This document shows, one piece after another, positions 37,442 through 47,193 of a stretch of DNA of 57,513 nt. The DNA comes from an uncultured Methanobrevibacter sp. (GTDB lineage: Archaea; Methanobacteriota; Methanobacteria; Methanobacteriales; Methanobacteriaceae): the NCBI RefSeq assembly GCF_902771435.1, contig NZ_CACXXB010000013.1:1-57513 (forward strand), given 5' to 3'. Numbering within the stretch: position 1 is the first letter of the stretch; the number at the start of each line of letters is the position of its first letter. A program made the position numbers and the translations under genes. The notes under the pieces were generated by a model, which worked only from the letters and a program-made list of their open reading frames with translations, was not told the DNA's origin and did no database searches.

Positions 37442-40400
37442 GTTTAACTTTTAAAGTTGTTTTTATAGTGTTTTTAAGGTAGGTAACTGTCATGGTGTAT
37501 TTTTTACCTGCCTGGAGTTTGCTGATAACGCTTTTGCTAATGGTAAATTTAGCTATTCCTTTTGCACTGGTTTTAGCACTGTATTTTTTACCATTAAGTT
37601 TAAGTGTTATTTTTTTGTTTTTAACTGCTTTTTTGCCGTTTTTAAGTGTTGCCTTGACAGTCAGTTTTTTTGCAGATTTTTTAACGGTGTATTTGCTGGT
37701 TTTAAGATTTTGTTTTACCTTAATGATATTTTTATTTACATTGCCTTTATAAACTCCATATAGTATATATTTGCCCGGTTTTAAGGTATTTGGTATTTTG
37801 AAAGTGATGTAACCTTTGGAATTGGTTTTAACCTTGTATATTTTCTTGTTAATCTGGAGGGCCACCACTTTATTTTTACCAACAGGTTTGGTATTGTCGT
37901 CAAGTATATACGCTTTAAACTTAGATCCGTCATTGTAATACATTACAACATTTTTATCTTCTGTAAATCTGGAATATGCACCGATTTTACTTGTTTTAAT
38001 TTCGCCAGTTTTCGGATTTTTGACAGTTATCTTTTGATTTTTAGCCAGTTTGGTGAATTTGAGGGTTATGTAACCGGATTTATCACTTTTGTAATACTTG
38101 GATTTTCCGTTGACAGTAATTAAAACCTTGGTATTTTTCACGGCTTTTCCATTGGAATCCAACACTCTCAACTTGTAATTGAAATTACTGTTAAAAGTCT
38201 TGTTAATATTTGAAGAAACCACAGTATTCTTTATGATGATATAATTGACAATTGAAGTGTTGTTGTATGTGGTTGTGATGCTATACTTTCCAGGTTTGGA
38301 ATTTATATTAAGTTTAGCCAATCCGTTTTCATCTGCTTGACGTTTGTAGGTTTTTCCATTGTATTCAAAAACGACTGTTTCACCAGGACCAACTTTTGCG
38401 ACAAATGGATCCTTGTTGGTGTAGTATTTAACTAAATTTTCAGTAATGTTTAAATCGGAAACAGTATAAGCTTTTATAATTGCTACACTGTTTAATTTTG
38501 CTAAATCAGTCCATTTTTTCCCGTCATTACTTGCAAATGACTGGCCTTTTTTAACATGAATTCTAAGGTTATCAGCAGAATACAATTCAGCTTTAACTTT
38601 TATTTTAAAAGTATCTCCTTTTTTGATTTGAACCAATTTGTTTAATTTGATGGTTTCAAATCCCTCGAAGTTACTTACGCCTGTTTGTTCATAAACAACA
38701 GCATCGTTTACACTTATTGAAACTGCATATTTAATGCCTGCTTTTTTGAAATAGGTTCCGACAGCTGCAATCAGTTCGTCTTCATCAGCTGTAAAGGAAT
38801 TGTAATAATACTTGGCAGTTAATTCAGTTATTTTACCTCCGACATTAATCTGATAAATCCTGTTGAATGTATCATTATTGATTATGTAGCATATATTGTC
38901 ATCAGATCCAAGACTAAGGTCATAATATGACACATAGAAATATCCTTCATCACCCCAGTCTGTTCCCCAGCTGTTTTTGACAATCCATGCTCCATCGCCA
39001 GGTGGAGTTTTTAAGAAATTATGTGCAGAATAATTATCATCCCAACCTACAATACAAACCCTATGGTCTGCAATTTTATTGCCATAATAATATTGCGCGG
39101 ATTTTACTTTACTAAAAAACTTTTTTTCATTAAAATCTGCATGATGACTAGTAGCTACCGCACCATAACGTATTAGTGCATCCTTAATTAAACTGTTATC
39201 TCCTGCATTTTTTCTTTTAGGAAGAACAACTGCATTTTGAATGTGAATGTCTTCAGGAGTTATGTATAATGAAGATATTTTGCCCAGTTCGTCATAACTA
39301 TCATATTTTGAAGGGAAAACTCCTAACCAATCAGTCAGATAGGCTATAGCTCCATATTCAGCTCCACCTTCAATATATCCTTTTGCTCCATATTTGGAAT
39401 ATTGAATCATTGAATTTTGAGCATTGTTTTCTGATAGGGAATATGTAACATTTGTATATCTAAGTAATGCGGATTCCAATGCTGCAAGATTACCGAACAT
39501 CCAGCATGCACCCATAAATCCCTGGTCTTTGACAGGGGTAATCCAACCATAATCTCTCAAATCAAATTTGGCAGGCATTTCATCATATGAAAGAGTGTTA
39601 TTGAGTATTATAAATGGTTTTGCAGTATTTTCAAAATTATAGAAGTCATTAGTGTTGCCGAATGAGCGCTTATCGTTGGTGAAGTTGTTATTTTTTTTAT
39701 CAGTTACTGTTCCATATACTGTATATATGCTTGTAACATTGGAAGGATTCTCAAAATAATTATTTCTCAATGTTAAATCAGTATCATATGCATAAATGGT
39801 AGTAACGTTGGAAGCAAGATTATTTTCAAAAATGTTTCTTGCAAGATTCACTGTTCCCATATCAAAATAACATGCTCCTCCGTAAGATATTTCATCCTGT
39901 AGGCTGTTAGATCGGAATTTTGAATCGGCAATACCTACGGTAGCAAAACTGGTATAAATTGCACCGCCTTCATAGTTCGCCTTATTTGATATGAATTCAG
40001 AACTTCTGACTATTATAGTTCCGCCTAACTGTAAAAGAGCTCCACCAAAAGAGGAGTAACAGTCATAGAATTTACAGTTGGCGATTTCAACTTCACCATC
40101 ACCGGTTTTATTATCCCCTATGATGTCTAGAAATATTGCTCCACCATTGTTTACACTGGACACATTGACAAATTCACAATTATTAACATCTAGATTAATA
40201 TTTTCTTTAACAGCAATTGCACCAGCAGTTTTATTCGCAAATAAGTTTCTAAATTTTGTGTTATTAATCTCAATGTCAGATTTATATTCACAAAATATTG
40301 CAGTAGCGTACCTTGAAGTAGTATTTAAAAAAATAGAGTTTAAAACTTTCAAATCTGACTGATACCCATAAATTTGACCTTTGATAATTTTATCAGAATT

Positions 40401-41000
40401 ACTGATAAATGTAGAGTTATTGACAGTCACATCACAACCATAAGCAGTGATTGAAGAACCCTCTTCCCCACTGGTATCAATAAATTTACAGTCGTTAACA
40501 ATTAAACGTGCCTCTTTGGAATATATGGCTCCCATGTTATATGGGTTTCCGGTACCAATACAATTTATAAATGTTACATTATTTAATGTCAGAGTAGTAT
40601 TGGCAGCAATTGCCGAACCGTAGTTATGAAAACCATTTTTAATTATCAGATTATTTATGGTCACTTTATTTCCGGTAATATTAAATGCTCTGGCCTGATT
40701 GTCACAATCGATTATATGATTATTCCCGTTTATGACAAATGCCTTTTTATTTATATAAATTCCTGTGTCGGAATCCAGTCCGCTGGAATTGTCAAATTTA
40801 TAATCGCCGCTAAGATCCAAACTCGAATCTGCAACAAAAAGTTCAGTCTCAAAATCTGCAAATGAACTCTCATTTGCACTGACGTCCTTTAAAACATCCA
40901 TACTTCCAGTATCATTCAAATCGGCTGCGGAAATTGCAGTGATTGAAAACAATAATACAAGTAATATGAATGAGTTTAAAATTAGTTTATTAAATTTCAT
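37437..41000 (-). CDS. Adhesin-like surface protein with papain-type (C1) protease domain
   Basis: 1187 residues. Signal peptide MKFNKLILNSFILLVLLFSI ending ISAAD. Residues about 60-460 are right-handed beta-helix repeats (NNLIIKNGF, NNVTFINC, NNCEFVNVSS, GGAIFLD). Residues about 485-760 form a C1A protease: KFDLRDYGWITPVKDQ, catalytic Cys in MGACWMFGN, His in DHRVCIVGWDD, Asn in IVKNSWGTDWGDEGYFY. The remaining ~400 residues are lysine-rich Ig-like repeats (KVLITVNGKSKYYKSDKSGY, KKITLKLNGKKYSAKT), suited to binding the cell wall. All three catalytic residues are present, so it should be an active exported cysteine protease. Its substrate is unknown. A duplicated promoter segment lies upstream. 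Confidence 0.92.
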   Translation of the reverse strand: MKFNKLILNSFILLVLLFSITAISAADLNDTGSMDVLKDVSANESSFADFETELFVADSSLDLSGDYKFDNSSGLDSDTGIYINKKAFVINGNNHIIDCDNQARAFNITGNKVTINNLIIKNGFHNYGSAIAANTTLTLNNVTFINCIGTGNPYNMGAIYSKEARLIVNDCKFIDTSGEEGSSITAYGCDVTVNNSTFISNSDKIIKGQIYGYQSDLKVLNSIFLNTTSRYATAIFCEYKSDIEINNTKFRNLFANKTAGAIAVKENINLDVNNCEFVNVSSVNNGGAIFLDIIGDNKTGDGEVEIANCKFYDCYSSFGGALLQLGGTIIVRSSEFISNKANYEGGAIYTSFATVGIADSKFRSNSLQDEISYGGACYFDMGTVNLARNIFENNLASNVTTIYAYDTDLTLRNNYFENPSNVTSIYTVYGTVTDKKNNNFTNDKRSFGNTNDFYNFENTAKPFIILNNTLSYDEMPAKFDLRDYGWITPVKDQGFMGACWMFGNLAALESALLRYTNVTYSLSENNAQNSMIQYSKYGAKGYIEGGAEYGAIAYLTDWLGVFPSKYDSYDELGKISSLYITPEDIHIQNAVVLPKRKNAGDNSLIKDALIRYGAVATSHHADFNEKKFFSKVKSAQYYYGNKIADHRVCIVGWDDNYSAHNFLKTPPGDGAWIVKNSWGTDWGDEGYFYVSYYDLSLGSDDNICYIINNDTFNRIYQINVGGKITELTAKYYYNSFTADEDELIAAVGTYFKKAGIKYAVSISVNDAVVYEQTGVSNFEGFETIKLNKLVQIKKGDTFKIKVKAELYSADNLRIHVKKGQSFASNDGKKWTDLAKLNSVAIIKAYTVSDLNITENLVKYYTNKDPFVAKVGPGETVVFEYNGKTYKRQADENGLAKLNINSKPGKYSITTTYNNTSIVNYIIIKNTVVSSNINKTFNSNFNYKLRVLDSNGKAVKNTKVLITVNGKSKYYKSDKSGYITLKFTKLAKNQKITVKNPKTGEIKTSKIGAYSRFTEDKNVVMYYNDGSKFKAYILDDNTKPVGKNKVVALQINKKIYKVKTNSKGYITFKIPNTLKPGKYILYGVYKGNVNKNIIKVKQNLKTSKYTVKKSAKKLTVKATLKNGKKAVKNKKITLKLNGKKYSAKTSAKGIAKFTISKSVISKLQAGKKYTMTVTYLKNTIKTTLKVKR

Positions 41001-41034
41001 ATTTTACCTCATAAATTATATGCATTATAATATA

Positions 41035-41074
41035 TTTGGTAAAATATTTAAGTGTTTGGTAAAATATTTAAGTG
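41035..41074. repeat. 20-bp perfect tandem duplication in the adhesin promoter region
   Basis: TTTGGTAAAATATTTAAGTG occurs twice head to tail (41035-41054, 41055-41074), 35 bases upstream of the adhesin ATG. Each copy has an AT core that could serve as a TATA box, so there may be two promoters 20 bp apart. Confidence 0.75.
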
Positions 41075-41117
41075 ATTCTAAACAGTTTGATGGTTTGGTG
41101 TAAAAAAATGGTGTGAA

Positions 41118-41141
41118 GAAGATAACTGTTTAGTTATCTTC
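41118..41141 (-). terminator. Hairpin spanning the nrdD stop codon
   Basis: GAAGATAACT (41118-41127), loop GTTT, AGTTATCTTC (41132-41141); perfect ten-bp arms. The TAA stop (41130-41132) is in the loop and stem. A seven-T tract follows eight bases later on the minus strand. Confidence 0.7.
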
Positions 41142-43448
41142 AAATCTTCTTCTGTCAATTAATTCTTGACGTTTACCTGGATTCCATCCTCCGGATGCAG
41201 ATTTTGCACGTCCAACTTGTTGTACGTATCCGGTAATTCTGTCATACCATTCCACATCTTCAGATTCTCCGCAGGTAGGGCATGTATTATTTAGCCCTTT
41301 CATTAAAGTTTTACATTTAAGACAGAAACTTAATGCTGAGCTGTAAGCCCAGAATCCGATGTCGGATTTTTTTGCAATTTTATTGGTTAAGCTCATTAAT
41401 GAATCCGGATCGGAGTAGGATTCTCCCATGAATGCATGGAAGATGTGTCCACCAGGAGTAATTCCGTGGTATTGTTCTTCAATTTTGATTTTTTCAATTA
41501 ATGATAATCCAGTGTCTACTGGTACATGTGAAGAGTTAGTGTAGTAGTTAGCGTTTCCTTCACCTTGTACGATAGCTTGGTCTCCGAATTGTTTTTTATC
41601 GAGAGTTGCAAATCTGTAAGCAGTAGATTCAGCTGGAGTTTGGATAACGGACCATCTGAGTCCAGTTTCATCTTTCAATTGGTTAGCTCTATCATTGATG
41701 TATTCAATACATTTTACACCAAATTTATTTGAATCTGGGTTTTCGATACCTTCGCCGAAGAGGGAGGTTAACATTTCATTAAGTCCAACGAAACCAAAGG
41801 ATAATGTTGAATTTTCGATTCTGTAGTAGGATTCCTCGCCTACTTTTTGTTTTAAGAATGGTAAAATGTGGAAATCATTTAAACATTTTAATCCTTGTTC
41901 TCTTCTGAGCATTAAGGTTTCAACAGCAAGGTCCATGTATGCGTCGAGGTATTCGAATACTTGGTTTTCGTCTTTTGATTGGTATCCGATTCTTGGTAAG
42001 TTTAAAGTTACATATGCGAGGTTACCAGTTCTTAAACAGTCTTTGTCCCAGTCACCAGTCCAGGTATCTTGTAAACAGGTTCTGCAACCCATGTAGTTAG
42101 CATTTTTTCCTCTGTATTCAGGGAACATGTTTACAAAGTAGGAGGAACCGTATTTTGCAGATAATTCGTGAACTAAACGGAGGTCGTCTTCGTATTCACT
42201 GGTCATTGTTTCTTCACGGAGTGTGTAAATTGTATTTGGGAATAAATGAGGTTTACCTTCGTTGTCTCCATCGAGTAATGTTTCGGTGAATGCTCTTTGG
42301 ATTAATCTGGTTTCTTCTTCATAGTCTGCATAGGTTCCAACTACTTGGCCTTTTGGTCCGTAAGCAGTTTCATCTTTTAAGAAATCAGGAACACCGAATT
42401 CTAATGCCATGCTGGTAAATGGAACTTGGGATCCACGAGCTGCATAAGCCATGTTCAGGTTGTAGATGAGCATTTGGACAGCCTGTTTGATTTCTTCGTA
42501 GGTTCTGCCTCTTGCAAATGGTGCAACAAATACGTTCCAGAGAGACATGGATTGTCCACCGGACATGTTTTGTTGTGCTGCGAGCATGATTTCACCTGTG
42601 TGGTTCATTAAAGTTTCCATGTGGTTTGGTGCACCTGCAATGGAGGTGTGGTCACCGGTACCGTCTACTTTAAGTCCATATTTGATGAATGTTCTTATAT
42701 CATGTTGAAGACAGTTTAAAGGTCTTCCTGCGAAGAATTCTAAATCGTGAATGTGAATGTCACCGGACATGTGTGCGTCAGCTAAGTGTGCAGGTAACAT
42801 TTTTAAAAGTGCATATTGTTTTAATGCTTCGTCCGCTACATGTTTGTGAATACTTTCAGGGTTGTGAATCATATTTGCGTTATCTCTGTTACCGTTTTCA
42901 ATTAATGAGGTAATGTTGTATACAGGAATACCTAAACGAGTGTAACGGCTTCTTAAGTCTTCTAAACCATATTCGATTAATTTGGTGTTAACCATTTCCC
43001 TGATCATTGGAGCGGTCAAGTATTCGACATTTAATTTTTTGAGTTCTTTCCATGTTTCAGTAGCGATTTCAAAAGCGGTTTCTTGGCTAGCACCGGTTTC
43101 TTCAATTAAGGTGTTAGCAATTTTTGATAAATCGAATGCTTCGATAGTGTCTCTGGAAGTACGTACCTTTAATTGGGTACTTGCTAAGTATTTGTTTGCA
43201 ATTTCAGGGTCAATATCCTCTAAGCATTCATAAACAATTTTTTTGATTTCTTTGGTTTTGATTCCATCGTATAATTGTGATACCACTGTAGCTACGATTT
43301 TGTCTGATTCAAAGAATGGAGTTTCGACCATTACTAATGATTTTAGTAATTTTTCGTAACTGAATCTTTCTCTGATTCCGTTATTTTTCTCTACATTGAT
43401 TTTAGCGGAATCATTTAATTTATTTCCTAATTCTGATATTTTTTCCAT
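41130..43448 (-). CDS. nrdD: Anaerobic ribonucleoside-triphosphate reductase
   Basis: 772-residue class III reductase that makes dNTPs with a glycyl radical. An N-terminal ATP-cone (RERFSYEKLLKSLVMVETPF to about residue 95) is followed by the barrel with DIHIHDLEFFAGRPLNCLQHD and MGCRTCLQ. A zinc site CLKC/CPTC follows, then the radical loop SASGGWNPGKRQELIDRRRF. The activase NrdG is not in this window. ATG 43448 is used; GTG 43457 is also possible. Two TTCG-N8-CGAA boxes flank its TATA region. Confidence 0.96.
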   Translation of the reverse strand: MEKISELGNKLNDSAKINVEKNNGIRERFSYEKLLKSLVMVETPFFESDKIVATVVSQLYDGIKTKEIKKIVYECLEDIDPEIANKYLASTQLKVRTSRDTIEAFDLSKIANTLIEETGASQETAFEIATETWKELKKLNVEYLTAPMIREMVNTKLIEYGLEDLRSRYTRLGIPVYNITSLIENGNRDNANMIHNPESIHKHVADEALKQYALLKMLPAHLADAHMSGDIHIHDLEFFAGRPLNCLQHDIRTFIKYGLKVDGTGDHTSIAGAPNHMETLMNHTGEIMLAAQQNMSGGQSMSLWNVFVAPFARGRTYEEIKQAVQMLIYNLNMAYAARGSQVPFTSMALEFGVPDFLKDETAYGPKGQVVGTYADYEEETRLIQRAFTETLLDGDNEGKPHLFPNTIYTLREETMTSEYEDDLRLVHELSAKYGSSYFVNMFPEYRGKNANYMGCRTCLQDTWTGDWDKDCLRTGNLAYVTLNLPRIGYQSKDENQVFEYLDAYMDLAVETLMLRREQGLKCLNDFHILPFLKQKVGEESYYRIENSTLSFGFVGLNEMLTSLFGEGIENPDSNKFGVKCIEYINDRANQLKDETGLRWSVIQTPAESTAYRFATLDKKQFGDQAIVQGEGNANYYTNSSHVPVDTGLSLIEKIKIEEQYHGITPGGHIFHAFMGESYSDPDSLMSLTNKIAKKSDIGFWAYSSALSFCLKCKTLMKGLNNTCPTCGESEDVEWYDRITGYVQQVGRAKSASGGWNPGKRQELIDRRRFEDN

Positions 43449-43552
43449 ATTTTTCACACCATTTTTCCTACGTTTTTATTAATAAGTATAATTAGTAAAC
43501 GAGAGATTACTCTCTCACGTGATTATACTATATGTCTGCACATGTATAATTA

Positions 43553-43574
43553 TTGTTCGTATACATACGAACAA
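43553..43574. promoter_or_regulatory. Operator-like inverted repeat 1 upstream of nrdD (MsvR-box-like)
   Basis: TTGTTCGTAT (43553-43562), AC, ATACGAACAA (43565-43574): perfect ten-bp arms containing TTCG-N8-CGAA. It lies downstream of TTTATATATG (minus strand, about 43601-43610), at the expected transcription start. Confidence 0.65.
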
Positions 43575-43610
43575 GTTTCTATATAATAGATGGGTCCTTA
43601 TCATATATAA

Positions 43611-43634
43611 AATGTTCGTCTTCATGCGAACATT
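43611..43634. promoter_or_regulatory. Operator-like inverted repeat 2 upstream of nrdD (MsvR-box-like)
   Basis: AATGTTCG (43611-43618), eight bases, CGAACATT (43627-43634), again TTCG-N8-CGAA. It sits immediately upstream of the TATA candidate; the centres of the two boxes are 59 bp apart. Confidence 0.6.
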
Positions 43635-43687
43635 ATTAATGTGCACTGAAATTTACTATGTTTTTCATATTTAAAACAAAATGTCCT

Positions 43688-43706
43688 AGAGCATTTGATG
43701 AGTATT
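43688..43706. repeat. 19-bp element shared with 53587-53605 (copy A)
   Basis: AGAGCATTTGATGAGTATT, found just 3' of polC (stop at 43711, minus). An identical copy overlaps the stop codon of the ModE-like gene at 53604. Both therefore sit at 3' ends of minus-strand genes. Confidence 0.6.
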
Positions 43707-43710
43707 CGGA

Positions 43711-46700
43711 CTAAAAGAAAACATCCAGTGAACTCTGTTTGGATTTATCACTTTCAAACAATGATTTAATACCAAATTCCTGAATCTCCAAACGTTGTCT
43801 TAAGTATGGGGATATTGGGTATCTGTCAATTAGCTCTTGCGAAATTTCAAGATATTTTGTCACTGATCCTTTTGAAACTGAAAGAATCAGGTTACCGCCA
43901 CACCTGCATTTTCCGGTCAGCGGCATTCTCCTGTATTTTGCACCACACTTAGTACATCTTACCTTCTGTTTGGAAAATGCTCTAGAATTGCCCATGATGT
44001 CTGGTAAGAAATGAGAGGACAATACTTTCTCAACAACTCCACGCTGATCAACAGCTCTTATGCTTTCAGCAAGAGCAATCTGCGCTTCAACTTTTTCTCT
44101 CATTGATGGTAAGGTTTTATAGAGACATATTGTTGGTCCCGCATGAATGTTGGTTGTGTGGTGGGAAAACATCAATCCCTCATATTGCTGCGGAGTTCCT
44201 AAATGCATTTCGACATTATCGATATATTCGAGAACTTCGGCAGGTTTCAGAGGACTGTATGTCTTTTCATAAAATTCAACAGGGAATCTTTCGAATATGT
44301 CCAGGTTGTGAGATTCGTCGTCTATTTCTTCAGGGTCTATTCTTGATGATAAAACCAAAGGAGCGTCCATACTGCCTCCCCTGGTATTTGGTAAGTATGA
44401 TTTTGAAAAGTTAATCAATGCATCTAAAAGCAACATTACTGCATCTTCATCACTGTCACAGTTTCTACGTTTGGCTGAATGGAAATAAGGATGCGCATAA
44501 CAACCCAAAGCTTTGGTAAATCCAACAATTCTTCCGAGCACGCCTGCAGATGTATGCGGTGCAAGTCCTGCTACCAAATGACCAATCAAATCACTTTTCT
44601 CTTTAACGTTATAAAATGGATCCATTCCATAAAATCTTGTAAGTTCGTCATCAATAAATTGTGCGGTTCTAAGAAGGTATTCTCCACAGTTGTCTGAAAT
44701 TACAATGTCCTGAACTCTAAGTTCAATGATTTGGTCTTCATTTTCAATCGGGTTTCCATAACAATCTTTTTCATAACCCATTTCAAGAAGCTTTTCGACA
44801 GTGACGCCAATCTCTTTAGGCACGAAATGAGTCAGCGGCAAATCAGTTGAGTCATGGCGTATTGTACCGTCCTTAAATGTAAACACTTCATTTTTTGCTC
44901 TAAGTATTCCTTTTTCAAGAGGTTCAGCTAACTTTGACTCGGAAATCATACCGATTACACCTTTCACTTCATCAACCCTTCTGACTTTAACGTTATCAGA
45001 TGCCTGTTTGAGCATTGATGCAAGGGGTATGTTTTTTTCTCTAGGTGGTGTAATTTCTGTAGGGCTTCCACATTTCGGACAAAGTGAATTGTTGGAAGTG
45101 ATTCCGCATTCAGGATTGGTACATTTCCTTCTGGCCATTTCTACTTTGATACTGCCTTTTTTGGCAGCTGTGGCAATCAGTCTCCTGGCACCTCCATTAT
45201 TTCCGATTGGGAATAATCCATGAGGTGCAGGTCTCATTAATCTTTCTTTTGATTTTTCAGGTCTGCCTACACGGGTACCGATGTATGCCGGGGCCTTGTT
45301 TTTTATTTCAATAGGCGCAACTTCATTTACGGCTTCGATTGTAGTTTCCATTTTAGGCAGTTTTTTGGATAAGGTAACTAAAAGAGCATAGGAATGGTCT
45401 TTGTCAATGATTATTTTACCATCGCGAACGGTGTGCGGAACACCAATGACTTCCAGAACTCTTTTTGGATATGATAAATCTAATTTTATTCCTTCATTTG
45501 GTTTATAGGTTGATTTGCATTTAATAATTAAATCGATTAATTCATTTAAATCGTCAATGGTCACGTCATTATAGCAGTAGGTGTATTTCGGATGCAGCGG
45601 AATGTCATACTCCTTGGATAATTTAAATGCTTCGATTGATGACAAATACTCATATTCAAGTTTATGCAAATCTAAATCATTGTTTTCCGCATCGAATTTT
45701 TCACTGCCTGTTAACAATTGAATCCACCATTCTTCAACCCAACCTGATGGATACAATGGCTGGTTGTTTCTTAAAAATTCTCCAAATGCAACAAGCATGT
45801 CTCCCAGGAATAATATTTCGACAACATCTTTTTTGACTTCACGGGCTTTTTTAACGCTATCGAGTATCAATACATCTCCGTTTCTAAGCTTGACGGTAGG
45901 TCCTTCAATGGAATCAACAGGAACAACACAATTACCTTTACCAGGATATTCAATTTTAAGCTGTGTTCCAACGGCTAAAAATTCGAGCAATGCCATTGTT
46001 GCCGGATGAACACCCATGGTTGCAAGGCCGGTATTTCTTGACCTTCCGTATCTTAATCTGAATGCTCCCTTTTCGGAAGGATATCCTAAAATCGGCCTTC
46101 CTCCGATAATATCCTGAATATACTTAGGTTCACTGGCGACTTCAGACTCTCCTCCATCATCACTTTTGGAGTCATCTTTTTTAGGTTTGGAATACTCTGT
46201 AAGCCATTCCCAGTCAAGTCCAAGCTTTTTGGAAATTTTATGAATCTTTTTGGATTTCTGGATAACCCCTTCAACCATCGCAAGCAAAGCTCCACCACGG
46301 ATGTTGTTGGTTTCGACACGTGCAAGGTCTCTGTGTGAAACTTCAACCTGGTCTGTCTGCTCTCCTGACACTTCAACGGGTATGTGGGTTGCGGCAAATC
46401 TGACCTCTTCCGGGGTTGGTGAGTATTGTAAGTTTGTAACCTCTGATTCGTAAAGCTCAACTTCTTCCACATATCTTTCGATTTCATCATCAATTGGTTT
46501 AAACGCATCAATGTTGATAGCTTGCCTGATTTTATCTCCTAAAAGCACAGCCAAAGCAGCTGCAGTACCTCCGGCACTTCTGATAGGTCCTGCAAAGTAA
46601 ACTCCGATATATTTTGTTCCATCAAAATTATCTTTGATTTTAACGTCTGAGATTCCTTCCAGAGGAGCCGCTACAACTCCTTCTGTTAGAATGGCCAAAG

Positions 46701-47010
46701 CGGTTCTCAAGCCCTGATCACATCTTTGTTCTTCATTCCAGTCTGCTTTTTCACCGGTAAGCTCAAATTTTCCTGATGCAATCTCTGCGGCAATTTCAAA
46801 AGCCACTTCTTCTCTGGTAATGTCTGCTTCTAATTCTTTAATTCTTTTAGCAACGCCTTCAGGGCCTACAAGCCCTTCTACTCTTTCCGCTAAATCCTTT
46901 GCAAGAGGCACTTCTGTCTCTGTTTCAACATCTAATCCTTTAGACCTTGCCTCATTGGCTATTTCATATAGGTGATTGGTTTCTGCTTCTAATCTATCAA
47001 AATAATTCAT
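43711..47010 (-). CDS. polC: DNA polymerase D large subunit (DP2)
   Basis: 1099-residue catalytic subunit of the archaeal replicative polymerase. Motifs: YIGVYFAGPIRSAGGTAAAL, HPATMALLEFLAVGTQL, zinc ribbon CTNPECG/CPKCGSP, catalytic NCDSDEDAVMLLLDALINF, RGGSMDAPLVLSSRI, second zinc module CTKCGAKYRRM/CRCGG, and a C-terminal PCNA-binding box QSSLDVFF. No intein is present at the usual site. Length is typical. It is divergent from the coiled-coil gene. Confidence 0.97.
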   Translation of the reverse strand: MNYFDRLEAETNHLYEIANEARSKGLDVETETEVPLAKDLAERVEGLVGPEGVAKRIKELEADITREEVAFEIAAEIASGKFELTGEKADWNEEQRCDQGLRTALAILTEGVVAAPLEGISDVKIKDNFDGTKYIGVYFAGPIRSAGGTAAALAVLLGDKIRQAINIDAFKPIDDEIERYVEEVELYESEVTNLQYSPTPEEVRFAATHIPVEVSGEQTDQVEVSHRDLARVETNNIRGGALLAMVEGVIQKSKKIHKISKKLGLDWEWLTEYSKPKKDDSKSDDGGESEVASEPKYIQDIIGGRPILGYPSEKGAFRLRYGRSRNTGLATMGVHPATMALLEFLAVGTQLKIEYPGKGNCVVPVDSIEGPTVKLRNGDVLILDSVKKAREVKKDVVEILFLGDMLVAFGEFLRNNQPLYPSGWVEEWWIQLLTGSEKFDAENNDLDLHKLEYEYLSSIEAFKLSKEYDIPLHPKYTYCYNDVTIDDLNELIDLIIKCKSTYKPNEGIKLDLSYPKRVLEVIGVPHTVRDGKIIIDKDHSYALLVTLSKKLPKMETTIEAVNEVAPIEIKNKAPAYIGTRVGRPEKSKERLMRPAPHGLFPIGNNGGARRLIATAAKKGSIKVEMARRKCTNPECGITSNNSLCPKCGSPTEITPPREKNIPLASMLKQASDNVKVRRVDEVKGVIGMISESKLAEPLEKGILRAKNEVFTFKDGTIRHDSTDLPLTHFVPKEIGVTVEKLLEMGYEKDCYGNPIENEDQIIELRVQDIVISDNCGEYLLRTAQFIDDELTRFYGMDPFYNVKEKSDLIGHLVAGLAPHTSAGVLGRIVGFTKALGCYAHPYFHSAKRRNCDSDEDAVMLLLDALINFSKSYLPNTRGGSMDAPLVLSSRIDPEEIDDESHNLDIFERFPVEFYEKTYSPLKPAEVLEYIDNVEMHLGTPQQYEGLMFSHHTTNIHAGPTICLYKTLPSMREKVEAQIALAESIRAVDQRGVVEKVLSSHFLPDIMGNSRAFSKQKVRCTKCGAKYRRMPLTGKCRCGGNLILSVSKGSVTKYLEISQELIDRYPISPYLRQRLEIQEFGIKSLFESDKSKQSSLDVFF

Positions 47011-47193
47011 GGTATCCCCACAGGTTACAAAACTAATTTCAGTATATTAGTATTTGTTTTCATGATATTAATAATATTTGCAGGTGTGAAATTTCACATT
47101 TCAAAAATAGTTAAATATGTTGTTGACTATAATTTTATATTACTGTACTAAGTGGTTGAACTTTTAATTATTATTGCTATTTTGGTGATTTTA

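Noticed and set aside
43501..43520. GAGAG/CTCTC hairpin upstream of nrdD as an operator
   Set aside because: Only five pairs with a four-base loop and no related copy elsewhere; the TTCG/CGAA boxes nearby are far stronger.
46086..46511. 141-codon minus-strand ORF inside polC in another frame
   Set aside because: Overlaps the conserved N-terminal half of DP2 on the same strand; composition is not protein-like.
43711..47010. Intein in polC (a known insertion site in archaeal DP2)
   Set aside because: The catalytic region reads without interruption and total length is that of an intein-free protein.
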